NCBI RefSeq assembly: GCF_938045345.1
Contig: NZ_CALIMS010000013.1
Location: 1 to 58,093, forward strand
Source: an uncultured Campylobacter sp.
GTDB lineage: Bacteria > Campylobacterota > Campylobacteria > Campylobacterales > Campylobacteraceae
Length of the DNA stretch: 58,093 nt
Direction of reading: 5' to 3'
Shown here: positions 34,662 through 42,634 of the stretch, in pieces
Numbering within the stretch: position 1 is the first letter of the stretch
Layout of the letters: each line of letters opens with the position of its first letter
Translations under genes and position numbers: made by a program
The notes under the pieces: model-generated
What the model saw: the letters and a program-made list of their open reading frames with translations, nothing else
Databases searched by the model: none
Told to the model about the DNA's origin: nothing

Positions 34662-34963
34662 ACTGCCTCCGTCTCGAAATTTGGCGGTATTATACGCACA
34701 AATGCTGCTGAAATCACTCTATTTAGGGGCTATCAAGAGTGAAATGAAAAAAATTTCGAGCTAAAATGTGAGGTAAAACAACGTAAAAGTATAAATATTG
34801 CAGCGGATTAAAATGCAGGCGATATTTTAGGATAAAGTAGGCGTAGTTTAAGCGATTTTTGAGTGCGCGTGCGAGACGGGCTAGATTGTCCCGTCGCAGC
34901 ACGGCGCAACTCTAAAAAATCGTTTGAAATCCGTCGATCTTTAGAAAATTTAAGGAGAGCGAT
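34662..34963. promoter_or_regulatory. divergent promoter region with a long leader hairpin
   Basis: The 300 bases between gpI (leftward) and the DUF1804/terminase operon (rightward) must carry two promoters. A large imperfect inverted repeat spans about 34,848-34,928: AAGCGATTTTTGAG...GCGC outside, and GCGAGACGGG / CCCGTCGC inside with loop CTAGATTGT. It lies in the leader of the rightward operon and could be an attenuator, activator site or RNA structure. Confidence 0.55.
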
Positions 34964-35431
34964 GTGGACGTTAAAACGGCGCGCGATATGTTTATTAGGG
35001 GTTACTCAATCACCGACATCGCAACTGCTTGCGGCGTAAGTCGCCAAAGCATCTATGCCGCCAAGGCTAGAGCAAAAGCCGCGGGCGAGGACTGGGATGA
35101 GCTGGCACTTGCAAAAAACAGAGAGCAGAGTAATACCATCAAAAGCGAGCAAGGTTTTATCCTTGCGCTGATAGAAAGCTTCGAGCGGGCGTTTTCACAG
35201 ATGCAGGAGCTGCCGCCTCAAGAGAGACTAGAAATTTTAAAAGATTATACGCAAACCTATTATAGTCTTAAAGCCCCATTAAAAACGGATTTGAAGGCTC
35301 AAATGCTAGACGCCGCAAGCCGCGCGATAAATGAGATTGCTGATCTTGCCACGAAGAAAAAATGCGATGCCGTGACGGAGTTTTTAGCTGCGAATGCGGA
35401 TGAAATTTTACGCCGGGTGCTCAAGCAATGA
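34964..35431 (+). CDS. DUF1804-like protein, putative small terminase subunit
   Basis: A 155-residue protein with an N-terminal helix-turn-helix (GYSITDIATACGVSRQSIYA, residues 11-30), as in DUF1804 proteins of Mu-like phages that stand where the small terminase would be. It starts with GTG at 34,964 (AAGGAG 7 bases before). It overlaps the large terminase gene by 4 bases. It would recognise phage DNA for packaging. Confidence 0.82.
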   Translation: MDVKTARDMFIRGYSITDIATACGVSRQSIYAAKARAKAAGEDWDELALAKNREQSNTIKSEQGFILALIESFERAFSQMQELPPQERLEILKDYTQTYYSLKAPLKTDLKAQMLDAASRAINEIADLATKKKCDAVTEFLAANADEILRRVLKQ

Positions 35432-36945
35432 TTGCAAACGAAAATATCGAAGCGCTTCGCGCCAAGCTCAAAGCCCTCAAGCGCGCCGCTGATCCACAAA
35501 GAGACGCTAGGATAAAGGCTGCGCGCGCAAGCTTTAAAGAGTGCGTGCGGATCTATTTTGGCGCTCACGTGCGCTTACCTGAAACCTCGAAATTTAGGGC
35601 AGATTTCTATAAAAATGAGGCAGGGTTAAGCACGAAAAATAGGCATCTGCTTTTTAAGGCTTACAGAGGAGCTGCCAAAACCACTCTAATCTCACGGCTT
35701 TGGGTGCTCTTTAATACCGCGGTAACTGCACGAAAGCGCAACTGCGTAATCATCAGCGCGACGATTAATCTCTCTAAAAAGACGATCGAGTTTATAAAAA
35801 ATGAGCTTGAGGAAAACGAACTTTTGATTAGAGATTTTGGTATCAGCAAAGGCGATAAATGGACGGAGGAGGAGATCGTATTTTATAGCGGTAAGCAGGC
35901 GTTTAAAATTTCCGCTTACGGCGCAGGCAAAAAGATCCGCGGCGAAAACTGGCGAGGATTTCGTCCGGATCTTATCATTTGCGACGATCTGGAAAACGAC
36001 GAAAACGTAAAAACGAAAGCGCAGCGCGACAAACTTTATGAGTGGTTTGAAAAGGCTATTATGAAGCTGCCTGCCCGCGGCGATAACGCTTATAATATCG
36101 TCGTAGTAGGCACGACGTTGCATTACGATAGCCTGCTCTTTCGCATCGAAGCAAGAGCGGATTTCAAAACTCTATCCTATCCGCTGGTGCGCGCTTTTCC
36201 CGCAAATGTAGATGATAAAAAATGGGATATGAAAGAGCTGCTGCTAGATGACAGCAGGCTGGATAAAGAGCCCATAAAACAGGAGTTTTTAAGCTCCAAA
36301 GGCGCCTTTATGAGCGAATATCAAAACGAGCCGCTGAGTAAAGAGGAGGCAAGCTTTAGCGGGTATCAAACTTTCGAGCAGATGCCTCTTTGCGACGCCT
36401 ATTATATGGGGATTGACCCCGCATTAGGAAAAAGCAAGGGCGATTATTTCGCCGTAGCTACGCTTGGGGCGTATGAGGGCAAATTTTATGTAAGCGTTAA
36501 GATGGCAAAAGTAAAGCCCGAGCTTATGATGGATCGCATCATAGCAGCGGCGCTTGAAATTTTACGGCTTAACCGCCCGCTTAAAATCGCGATCGAAACT
36601 ATTCAGTTTCAGGAGTTTTTTAAGGATATGCTCGATAAAAAAGCCCGCGAACTGGGGCTTTATCTGCCTATCATAGAGCTTAAAAACAGCGTGCCTAAGC
36701 AGCTTCGCATAGATAGCCTAACCCCGCCTATAAATAACGGCGTGATCCTAAGCGATAAAAACTCGCTCGTTTTCATAGACGAGCTTGATACCTACCCTAA
36801 AAGCGCGCATGATGACGGGCTGGATGCGCTAGAGATGGCATGGCGCATCGCAAAGGTACCGGCGTTTGATTATGCAAGGGCTAGGCAGATAATAAAAGAG
36901 CGGAAACGCAAACGCGATATGATAAAAGATATGTTGCAGAGCTAA
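35428..36945 (+). CDS. Mu gp28-like large terminase
   Basis: A 505-residue packaging ATPase/nuclease. Walker A is AYRGAAKTT (about residue 77), Walker B LIICDDLEND (about 184), and the RNase H-like nuclease starts at YYMGIDPALGKSKGDYF (about 326) with a late DDGLDALEMA. It packages phage DNA, headful, into the prohead. It is coupled to the DUF1804 gene and is followed by a 16-bp hairpin. Confidence 0.92.
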   Translation: MIANENIEALRAKLKALKRAADPQRDARIKAARASFKECVRIYFGAHVRLPETSKFRADFYKNEAGLSTKNRHLLFKAYRGAAKTTLISRLWVLFNTAVTARKRNCVIISATINLSKKTIEFIKNELEENELLIRDFGISKGDKWTEEEIVFYSGKQAFKISAYGAGKKIRGENWRGFRPDLIICDDLENDENVKTKAQRDKLYEWFEKAIMKLPARGDNAYNIVVVGTTLHYDSLLFRIEARADFKTLSYPLVRAFPANVDDKKWDMKELLLDDSRLDKEPIKQEFLSSKGAFMSEYQNEPLSKEEASFSGYQTFEQMPLCDAYYMGIDPALGKSKGDYFAVATLGAYEGKFYVSVKMAKVKPELMMDRIIAAALEILRLNRPLKIAIETIQFQEFFKDMLDKKARELGLYLPIIELKNSVPKQLRIDSLTPPINNGVILSDKNSLVFIDELDTYPKSAHDDGLDALEMAWRIAKVPAFDYARARQIIKERKRKRDMIKDMLQS

Positions 36946-36959
36946 TAAGAACAATGCCG

Positions 36960-36996
36960 TTTAAACGCTTTTAAAAACCGTTTAAAAGCGTTTAAA
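36960..36996 (+). terminator. 16-bp perfect hairpin after the terminase gene
   Basis: TTTAAACGCTTTTAAA and its exact complement with loop AACCG, followed by TATTTTT. It looks like an intrinsic terminator despite low GC, and shares the TTTAAA stem style of hairpins at 21,154, 41,449 and 50,226. Confidence 0.65.
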
Positions 36997-37074
36997 TATT
37001 TTTGGACGTGCGATTTATCGTCCAAGGGCTAAAAGGCGCTTAAAACGCACGCAAATGAATTTTAAGGATAATGG

Positions 37075-38436
37075 ATGAAAAAACAAGATTTAAGATCGCT
37101 CATTAAGCTTTTAAGGCCTAAAGGAGCTTATTCTAAGACCGACGTAGCGGGATATGTAGAGCTAAGCCCCTCTAAGATCCGCGCCGCACTGCTTACTAAA
37201 CAGCAGAATTATCTATTCCCTGCATTTTCGCTCATAATGGATAAGGATAGCGCCGTAGGGGCTGAAATAGAAAAGCGTTTAAGTTCGGTAGAGAATAAAT
37301 TTTTTACCCACGATCTAGGCGAGGATCAAAACGAAAATATCGAGCAGATTATCGAGGCGGGTCTGCAAGCAAGGCTTTTCGGGCTTGCGGTGCTGGAGGT
37401 ATATGCGGACGAGGACGCGAACATAAAATTTGACGTAGTAGATAGAATATATATCAATATTGTGGAAAACAAGCCATATCTACGGATAGGCTCACGCGAT
37501 ATTGAAGCCAAAGAGCCGTTTTTCATCGTAGTGAGGCAGGAAGATCCGGCGCTGCTGAAAATTTTATGGCTCGTGTTTGCCAAGCATTTCGTGCTGAGCC
37601 ATTACCTGAAATTCGTGGAGTTTTTGGGCGTGCCGCCTCTTATTGGCAATAGCTCAAGTGGAGACGAAAACGTCATCACACAAATGGCTGAAGCGCTTGA
37701 GAGTATCAAAAGCGGCAGTTACGCGGTGCTAGGACCTAGCGATATCGTCAAGGTGCTGGAGGGTAGAGGAAGCCAAGCCGATTTTATGGAGTTTGTGCGC
37801 TATTGTGATGCCGAGATCGCCAAGGTCATCAACGGCTCGGTATTGAGTTCGAATGCAAATACCGCGCAAAGCGGCAGCTACGCAATGAGCAAAACCCACG
37901 AGCAAAACCGCGCCGAGATAGTCGCTGCGGACGTGAAATTCGTAACCCGTCTGGTAGAGCGGATATACGCACGTCTTGGCAAAAAGGCAAATCTAAACAT
38001 CCAAATTGAAAAGGACGTGGATCTGCTTCAGCGCGCGCAGATGCTGCAAATTTTGCACGAGCTAGGCTATGAGATGAGCGTAGAGGATATGGCAAAGGAG
38101 TTTGACCTGCCTCCTAGCGCAAAAAGCGCGCCGAAAAATACGGAAGGTAAGCCAGCCGCACAGACGGACGCAGAAAAAAATTCTGCGAATGCGACAAAAC
38201 AGGGCAAATATCTTACAGAGATAGAGAGGCAAACCGCGCAGCACGATTTTAGCGCCGCAAGCTCGCAAATTTCATCATACGTTAAAAGCGTGGTAGATAA
38301 AGCCCAAACCTACGAGCAGGCTTACGAGATACTTGCTAAAAATCCACTCGGTTTTAAACTCGATGCGCTGGAGGATGAGCTATTTCGGATTATAGCGAAT
38401 GCTGAAATTTTAGGCGCGGATGACGATGAATATTAG
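37075..38436 (+). CDS. Mu gp29-like portal protein (DUF935)
   Basis: A 453-residue portal protein: FGLAVLEVYADEDANIKFDV, the FAKHFVLSHYLKFVEFLGVPP stretch and the SSNANTAQSGSYAMSKTHE block are those of the DUF935 / Mu gp29 family. It forms the dodecameric ring through which DNA passes. The C-terminal 100 residues are helical and polar. It overlaps the gpF gene by 17 bases. Confidence 0.9.
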   Translation: MKKQDLRSLIKLLRPKGAYSKTDVAGYVELSPSKIRAALLTKQQNYLFPAFSLIMDKDSAVGAEIEKRLSSVENKFFTHDLGEDQNENIEQIIEAGLQARLFGLAVLEVYADEDANIKFDVVDRIYINIVENKPYLRIGSRDIEAKEPFFIVVRQEDPALLKILWLVFAKHFVLSHYLKFVEFLGVPPLIGNSSSGDENVITQMAEALESIKSGSYAVLGPSDIVKVLEGRGSQADFMEFVRYCDAEIAKVINGSVLSSNANTAQSGSYAMSKTHEQNRAEIVAADVKFVTRLVERIYARLGKKANLNIQIEKDVDLLQRAQMLQILHELGYEMSVEDMAKEFDLPPSAKSAPKNTEGKPAAQTDAEKNSANATKQGKYLTEIERQTAQHDFSAASSQISSYVKSVVDKAQTYEQAYEILAKNPLGFKLDALEDELFRIIANAEILGADDDEY

Positions 38437-39661
38437 CTTTTTTGCTCCGCCGCAGCAGGTCGTACAATATATCAAAAAGAAACGGGCGGAACTTCATTTC
38501 GATTATGACGAGATTATGCACGAGGCGCATCATCGCGTCTTTACTGTCGCAAAGATCACGCGGCTTGATCTGCTGAAAGATATTCAAGATAGCTTAGCTC
38601 TTGCCGCGCAAAAGGGGCAAGGATTTGATGAATGGAAGCGCGGCATCAAAGATACCCTCGCGCGCAAAGGCTGGCTCGGAGACGTAGTCGTAACCGATCC
38701 AAAAACGGGCGAGCAAAAGCAAATTTACGTCGGCGACAGGCGATTAAAAAATATCTATAACACCAATATGCGAGTAGCCTATGCCGCCGCGCGCTATCAG
38801 AGCCAAATGAGCTCGGATCTGCCGTATTTTCGTTACGTCGCGGTGCTGGATGATCGCACCAGGGCGAGCCACCGCGCGCTGCACGGGCTGATACTGCCTA
38901 AAAACCATCCGTTTTGGGATAAGGGCTATCCGCCGAACGGCTGGAACTGTCGCTGCAAGGTGCAGGCGGTAGATGACGACGATCTGCGGCGAGAGGGCTG
39001 GAGCATAGCGGAGGATATCCCGCATACTAAAATCCACCCCGACTGGGCATATAACGTCGGCAAGACGGATAATTTAGACGAGGTTTTATCTGAAAAGCTC
39101 GCGAAATTTAGCAAAAGCCGCGCGAATTCAAAGAGCCTTAAAAATGCGGTAAAAGATGATTTAAATGACTTTTCGCATAAGCGCGATCTTTATGTTTGGC
39201 AGGCCTCGCTACTTGAAGCCGTAAGCGAACTATTGATAAAGAAAAATATAAAGAGCCCTATAAATACCTTTCAAGTAGGAACCCTAAAACCGAATATAGT
39301 GAAATTTTATAACGAAACGATGCAAACCGAGCTAGCAGATATAGGTATAGTCTTAAATAAAGAGAAAATTTTGCACTTTTCGCCCGAACGCAAGAGCAAA
39401 TACGATCAGGCACTTCGCATAGATGAAATTAAAGAGTTGGTTAAAATTTTAGATAAGACTAAAAGATATTTTTTTGATAAAAAGAGCAAAAAAGATATTT
39501 TGATTTTTTGGGATGATGAGCAAGATAAGAGCAAGATTAACAAAGCGGTCATAACACTAGATTACACGATAAAGAAATTTGGAATATCTAATTTAATCGT
39601 TACTCTAGGTAAGATAGATAGGAAAGATTTGAGGACATACGATTTAGAGGAAATAAAATAA
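38420..39661 (+). CDS. Mu gpF-like head morphogenesis protein with a C-terminal extension
   Basis: A 413-residue protein. The N-terminal 210 residues are the SPP1 gp7 / Mu gpF minor head domain, with the signature RASHRALHGLILPKNHPFWD and YPPNGWNCRCKV. Residues 240-413 form a separate, AT-richer domain (KHRDLYVWQASLLEAV-like start, FYNETMQTELADIGIVLN, DILIFWDDEQDK) that resembles the PBECR-type toxin/nuclease domains often fused to gpF; this is a suggestion from layout. The ATG at 38,426 is an equally good start. Confidence 0.85.
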   Translation: MTMNISFFAPPQQVVQYIKKKRAELHFDYDEIMHEAHHRVFTVAKITRLDLLKDIQDSLALAAQKGQGFDEWKRGIKDTLARKGWLGDVVVTDPKTGEQKQIYVGDRRLKNIYNTNMRVAYAAARYQSQMSSDLPYFRYVAVLDDRTRASHRALHGLILPKNHPFWDKGYPPNGWNCRCKVQAVDDDDLRREGWSIAEDIPHTKIHPDWAYNVGKTDNLDEVLSEKLAKFSKSRANSKSLKNAVKDDLNDFSHKRDLYVWQASLLEAVSELLIKKNIKSPINTFQVGTLKPNIVKFYNETMQTELADIGIVLNKEKILHFSPERKSKYDQALRIDEIKELVKILDKTKRYFFDKKSKKDILIFWDDEQDKSKINKAVITLDYTIKKFGISNLIVTLGKIDRKDLRTYDLEEIK

Positions 39662-39662
39662 A

Positions 39663-39735
39663 GCCGCTTGCGGGAGTCGAACCCGCCATCCGCTAATAAA
39701 TTAGCCAAGTTACCAACGTTACTTGCATAAGCGGC
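39663..39735 (-). tRNA. atypical tRNA-like sequence between gpF and gpG
   Basis: On the minus strand, 73 bases fold with a perfect 7-bp acceptor (GCCGCTT / AAGCGGC), a perfect 5-bp T arm GCGGG-TTCGACT-CCCGC, a D-arm CAAG / CTTG with GTTGGTAA in the loop, and an anticodon arm GCTA-ATTTAT-TAGC whose loop has only six bases, so the anticodon cannot be read with confidence. There is no encoded CCA. It may be a degenerate or unusual tRNA, or a tRNA-mimicking RNA. Confidence 0.55.
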
Positions 39736-39769
39736 TTTATTAAGGCGATTATACCACCAAGGCGGAAAA

Positions 39770-40321
39770 ATGTCAATAAAAATCACAGGCATGGAGGAGA
39801 TAGAGGCAGAGCTTACAGCGCTGCAGAATAGCCTAAGCGGAGCGCAGATGAAAAGCAAGCTATCAAGTATCGGCGAAAAGGTAAAGCTGCAGATAGAGCT
39901 AAGCTTCGAGCGAGAGCGCAGCCCATTTGGGCAGGCGTGGGCGCCTCTTAGCGCAAATACCGCCATAGCATATATGAGAAAAAGTGGCGCACCTAAAGGC
40001 GCAAGGGCGCGTAACCGCGTATTTTTGGCGAAATTCGGCGCCGGCGGCAGCAAGAAGATTTTACGTCTAAGCGGAAATTTAGCGGATCGATGGAATGTCG
40101 AGGCAGGCGAAACCAGCGTTACAATAAGCAATAATAGCTCGCGCGATGGATTTCCTTATGGGCTAACGCATCAATTCGGCTCACATAACGGCTGGGGGCG
40201 CGGTATCTATATCCCTGCTCGTCCGTTTCTGCCGATAGATAAAAGCGGAGCGCTTCTGCCCTCGTTGCAAAAAGATATAGAAAGCTATCTAATCCGTGAA
40301 ATAGAAAAGGCGGTAAAGTAG
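39770..40321 (+). CDS. Mu gpG-like virion morphogenesis protein
   Basis: A 183-residue protein of the phage virion morphogenesis family: the IQLELSFERERSPFG-type segment (here KLQIELSFERERSPFGQAW), GARARNRVFLAKFG and the C-terminal RPFLPID. It acts in tail or head-tail assembly. It is the last gene of the rightward head block and converges on the zinc-ribbon gene. Confidence 0.85.
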   Translation: MSIKITGMEEIEAELTALQNSLSGAQMKSKLSSIGEKVKLQIELSFERERSPFGQAWAPLSANTAIAYMRKSGAPKGARARNRVFLAKFGAGGSKKILRLSGNLADRWNVEAGETSVTISNNSSRDGFPYGLTHQFGSHNGWGRGIYIPARPFLPIDKSGALLPSLQKDIESYLIREIEKAVK

Positions 40322-40342
40322 AGTTTTTATGATTTTATGGGA

Positions 40343-40534
40343 TTATTCGGGGCGGTCTAATTTTTCTTTCAGAGTCTCTTTTGCATATCTATTTAGCTCC
40401 TCATCGGTTTTTAAAATTTCTATCGTGCAGAAGCTGGTGCCGCATTTGGGGCATTTGCGCCAACGCTGCACCGTAGTGCTTTTGATCGTGGCTATGACGC
40501 AGGTTTTTTCGTAGGCACACTTCGGGCAGATCAT
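40343..40534 (-). CDS. zinc-ribbon protein, Ogr/NrdR-like
   Basis: A 63-residue protein with two Cys pairs, ICPKC and CPKCGTSFC, 26 residues apart, the pattern of the Ogr/Delta late activators of P2-like phages and of the NrdR zinc ribbon. A late-gene activator fits its place as the last gene of the leftward early operon, immediately before the divergent late modules, but Mu's own activator (C) is unrelated. ATGA overlap with gemA. Confidence 0.7.
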   Translation of the reverse strand: MICPKCAYEKTCVIATIKSTTVQRWRKCPKCGTSFCTIEILKTDEELNRYAKETLKEKLDRPE

Positions 40535-41046
40535 ACTTGCCCTTTGCTGGCACGAAATTGTGCGATCTTGCTTAGCCCGGTGATTAGCTTGCTTGCGTTT
40601 GCCGCGCTTAGCTTTGCCAGCTGCTCTTCCTTGCCGAGCAAAATTTTACATTGCCGCATCGTAAAGCCCAAAAGCCCCCGCTCGTCCATACCAAGGTGGG
40701 CGGCAAGCGCGCTTATGCGAGCAAACTGCGACGGGCTTATTTTTTTGACGACGGGCTTCGCGTCTTTGCTGCTCCGCTTCGCCTTGCAGAGCTTACCGCT
40801 TGCATTGTAGATCAAATTTCTCCCCAGTACGTCGGGCTTGAAGTCCGTCCCGTCCTCTGCGCGGCCGCATAAAATATCAAGCGCGCGCTCAAGCTCGCTT
40901 ATGCTTAGCTCCTTGCAGCTATAGACGCCGAAGCGGAAGCCAAGCCAATCCTCCCACGCATCCGCCGCCTTTATTTGCTTGTATAGTGAGGCGGTGTGAA
41001 TGCGGGTTAGAAGCTGCTTACGGTAGATCTCTTGGGATTTGGTCAT
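40531..41046 (-). CDS. GemA-like protein (Mu gp16, DUF1018)
   Basis: A 171-residue protein of the DUF1018 family: N-terminal helix with YRKQLLTRIHTASLYKQIKA, the AWEDWLGFRFGVYSCKELS stretch, and SPSQFARISALAAHLGMDE in the C-terminal half. Mu GemA modulates host gene expression and DNA supercoiling by genetics. Coupled by ATGA both to the gene upstream and to the zinc-ribbon gene. Confidence 0.85.
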   Translation of the reverse strand: MTKSQEIYRKQLLTRIHTASLYKQIKAADAWEDWLGFRFGVYSCKELSISELERALDILCGRAEDGTDFKPDVLGRNLIYNASGKLCKAKRSSKDAKPVVKKISPSQFARISALAAHLGMDERGLLGFTMRQCKILLGKEEQLAKLSAANASKLITGLSKIAQFRASKGQV

Positions 41047-41424
41047 CGCTTGTCCTTTAGATATATGAAATTTCGTGGGGCACTTTTTACTCCGAAATAT
41101 CTTATATTTTGAGGTTTTTTATATCTTATTGGCTCTTCTAAAAAATACCAAGAGGCACATTTTTTACCCTTAAAATATTCGTCGAATTCCTCTTTAGTAA
41201 TTCCCGAGCAGTCCAAATAGCAAGCCCATACCGCCTCTTTGTTTTCGCTTCTATCGGCTCTTTTGACTTTTACCTCGCCGACCACCTTTTTTATCGGCGC
41301 CGTGGCATATAAAAATATCCTATCATTTGCGATAGAGGCTAGTGCTTTTCTATATTCTACTTTTTTTAACACCACCAAGTATCATATCTGCAAATTTAGG
41401 CTTTATGGATAGTAAAATAGCCAT
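41043..41424 (-). pseudogene. ASCH/PUA-like domain gene interrupted at an A7 run
   Basis: From ATG 41,424 (AAGGA upstream) the frame encodes MAILLSIKPKFADMILGGVK, the typical start of ASCH-domain proteins, then stops after an A7 run (41,361-41,367). One frame over, VEYRKALAS and the rest of the ASCH domain (IFLYATAPIKKVVGEVKV) continue to 41,043. Removing one A joins them into a normal protein of about 126 residues. Either a mutation, a reversible homopolymer switch or a sequencing error. ASCH domains bind RNA or modified nucleobases. Confidence 0.75.
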
Positions 41425-41448
41425 CGTTTTTCCTTAAAATTTTAAACT

Positions 41449-41507
41449 CTTTAACAAGCCTTTAAAGATGATTAAAAGGCTTGTTAAAGGGCTTAACGCC
41501 CTTTAAC
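41449..41507 (-). promoter_or_regulatory. two overlapping, mutually exclusive hairpins
   Basis: Hairpin A: CTTTAACAAGCC (41,449-41,460) with GGCTTGTTAAAG (41,478-41,489), extended by TTTAA/TTAAAA. Hairpin B: GTTAAAGGGC (41,483-41,492) with GCCCTTTAAC (41,498-41,507), perfect 10 bp. They share 41,483-41,489, so only one can form, as in attenuators. They lie between orf47 and the ASCH gene in the early operon. Confidence 0.6.
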
Positions 41508-41636
41508 AAATGTCTTTAGTTTCGCTCTTCTGACATATCTAGGCAAAAGCCTATATTTATTATCTCTTGAGCCTTTAAATTTGCTCCAGTATATTTGAAA
41601 CATGCTCTCTTTTGAAGTTAGCGAGTCGTTTTTCAT
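41493..41636 (-). CDS. small basic phage protein (orf47)
   Basis: A 47-residue, strongly basic protein (MKNDSLTSKESMFQIYWSKF, then many Arg/Lys) with an AAGGAT ribosome site 7 bases before ATG 41,636. It sits directly after gam. Its stop codon is inside hairpin B. Function unknown; a nucleic-acid-binding role would suit the charge. Confidence 0.6.
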   Translation of the reverse strand: MKNDSLTSKESMFQIYWSKFKGSRDNKYRLLPRYVRRAKLKTFVKGR

Positions 41637-41648
41637 CTACTATCCTTT

Positions 41649-42137
41649 TTAGACATTTGCGCTTTGCAAATTCTCTATCTTAGTCTCTATGCGGAAGTTA
41701 TCTTTAACCGTGCGCTTTAGCCCAAGCTTAACGAGGCTTGCGTCATCGAGCTCCACGATAGCTTCTTTGTTTATAGTCTCTTCGTACGTGATGCAATCAT
41801 CAAGCTTATAGCTCTTTAGCGCTTTGATGAGCTTTTCGACCTTTTCTTTGATGCGCGGCAAGCTTACGCTCTTGCTTAGTTTGTATCCGATCTTGCCGAA
41901 GGTGAAATCCTTACTACGCTTTTCGGCAAACTCCGCCTTATTGCTTTCACAAAATGCGGTGATTTGAGCTTCGATATATTTCTTTTCGCTGTCTAGCTTC
42001 TCAACCCGGGCTTTTTGTGCGTCCTTGATCTCGTTGCACTTTAGCGTTATCTCGCCGTTTATATCGGTCAAAGCCACCTCAAGCTCACATACTCGCTTTA
42101 GCGCGTTATCGACGTCTGCAAAATTATTTATCTGCAT
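41649..42137 (-). CDS. gam: Mu Gam-like host-nuclease inhibitor
   Basis: A 162-residue protein of the Mu Gam family, which binds DNA ends (Ku-like) and protects linear phage DNA from exonucleases. The coiled N-terminal part (ALKRVCELEVALTDINGEIT), SKDFTFGKIGYKLSKSVSLP and the C-terminal VKLGLKRTVKDNFRI are typical. It overlaps the gene upstream by 14 bases. Confidence 0.9.
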   Translation of the reverse strand: MQINNFADVDNALKRVCELEVALTDINGEITLKCNEIKDAQKARVEKLDSEKKYIEAQITAFCESNKAEFAEKRSKDFTFGKIGYKLSKSVSLPRIKEKVEKLIKALKSYKLDDCITYEETINKEAIVELDDASLVKLGLKRTVKDNFRIETKIENLQSANV

Positions 42138-42519
42138 CTTTTTCTCCTTCTTTTAAATTTTTGATTTTTTCAAGCACAATTTTATAGGCATGAATCGAAC
42201 CGTCCATTCGCATTTGAATGAGTGCTAGCGGAGCATTCGAAAAGACATCCGCGGGCTCGTAATGATATCGCTCGTCCGCCTTGATTTCCGCTATCTCGCC
42301 TTTCACGAATTTTTCAAGTTCACTAATCGTCTCTTCTTCCTCTGCTTTGAGACTATTTAGGATTTTGCCCGCCGTCTCTATGGTGGCATCTGCCGTCGCC
42401 TGTGCTACTGCAAGCACAGGATCATCATCGTATGGTGGCTCTACTCTAGCGCTAGCGTAGCCGTGGCTGAGTTCTGCTTCATTTATCATGCGGCATATGA
42501 GCTTTTTTGTTGCTTCCAT
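42124..42519 (-). CDS. hypothetical early phage protein (131 residues)
   Basis: An acidic, largely helical 131-residue protein that I do not recognise. It lies immediately upstream of gam with a 14-base overlap and downstream of orf33, so it is coexpressed with the replication-support genes. Confidence 0.7.
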   Translation of the reverse strand: MEATKKLICRMINEAELSHGYASARVEPPYDDDPVLAVAQATADATIETAGKILNSLKAEEEETISELEKFVKGEIAEIKADERYHYEPADVFSNAPLALIQMRMDGSIHAYKIVLEKIKNLKEGEKDADK

Positions 42520-42532
42520 ATCTTTTCCTTTC

Positions 42533-42634
42533 TAAAATTTTAAATTTTTCGGCTAGGCTGTATTTTATGACGTAGCCGTATCGTAAGCAGATCGGAAGTT
42601 TATTTTTATTCTTCTTTACGATCCGCACAGCCAT
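42533..42634 (-). CDS. very small phage protein (orf33)
   Basis: A 33-residue basic peptide (MAVRIVKKNKNKLPICLRYG...). Its ATG shares a base with the TAA stop of the DUF4406 gene (TAATG), which argues for real, coupled translation. No function can be assigned. Confidence 0.4.

Noticed and set aside
39662..39740. gpF-gpG tRNA-like sequence as a phage att site
   Set aside because: The phage ends are fixed by the TGTAAA termini and GTATG duplication; the sequence has both halves of the acceptor, not a 3' tRNA fragment.
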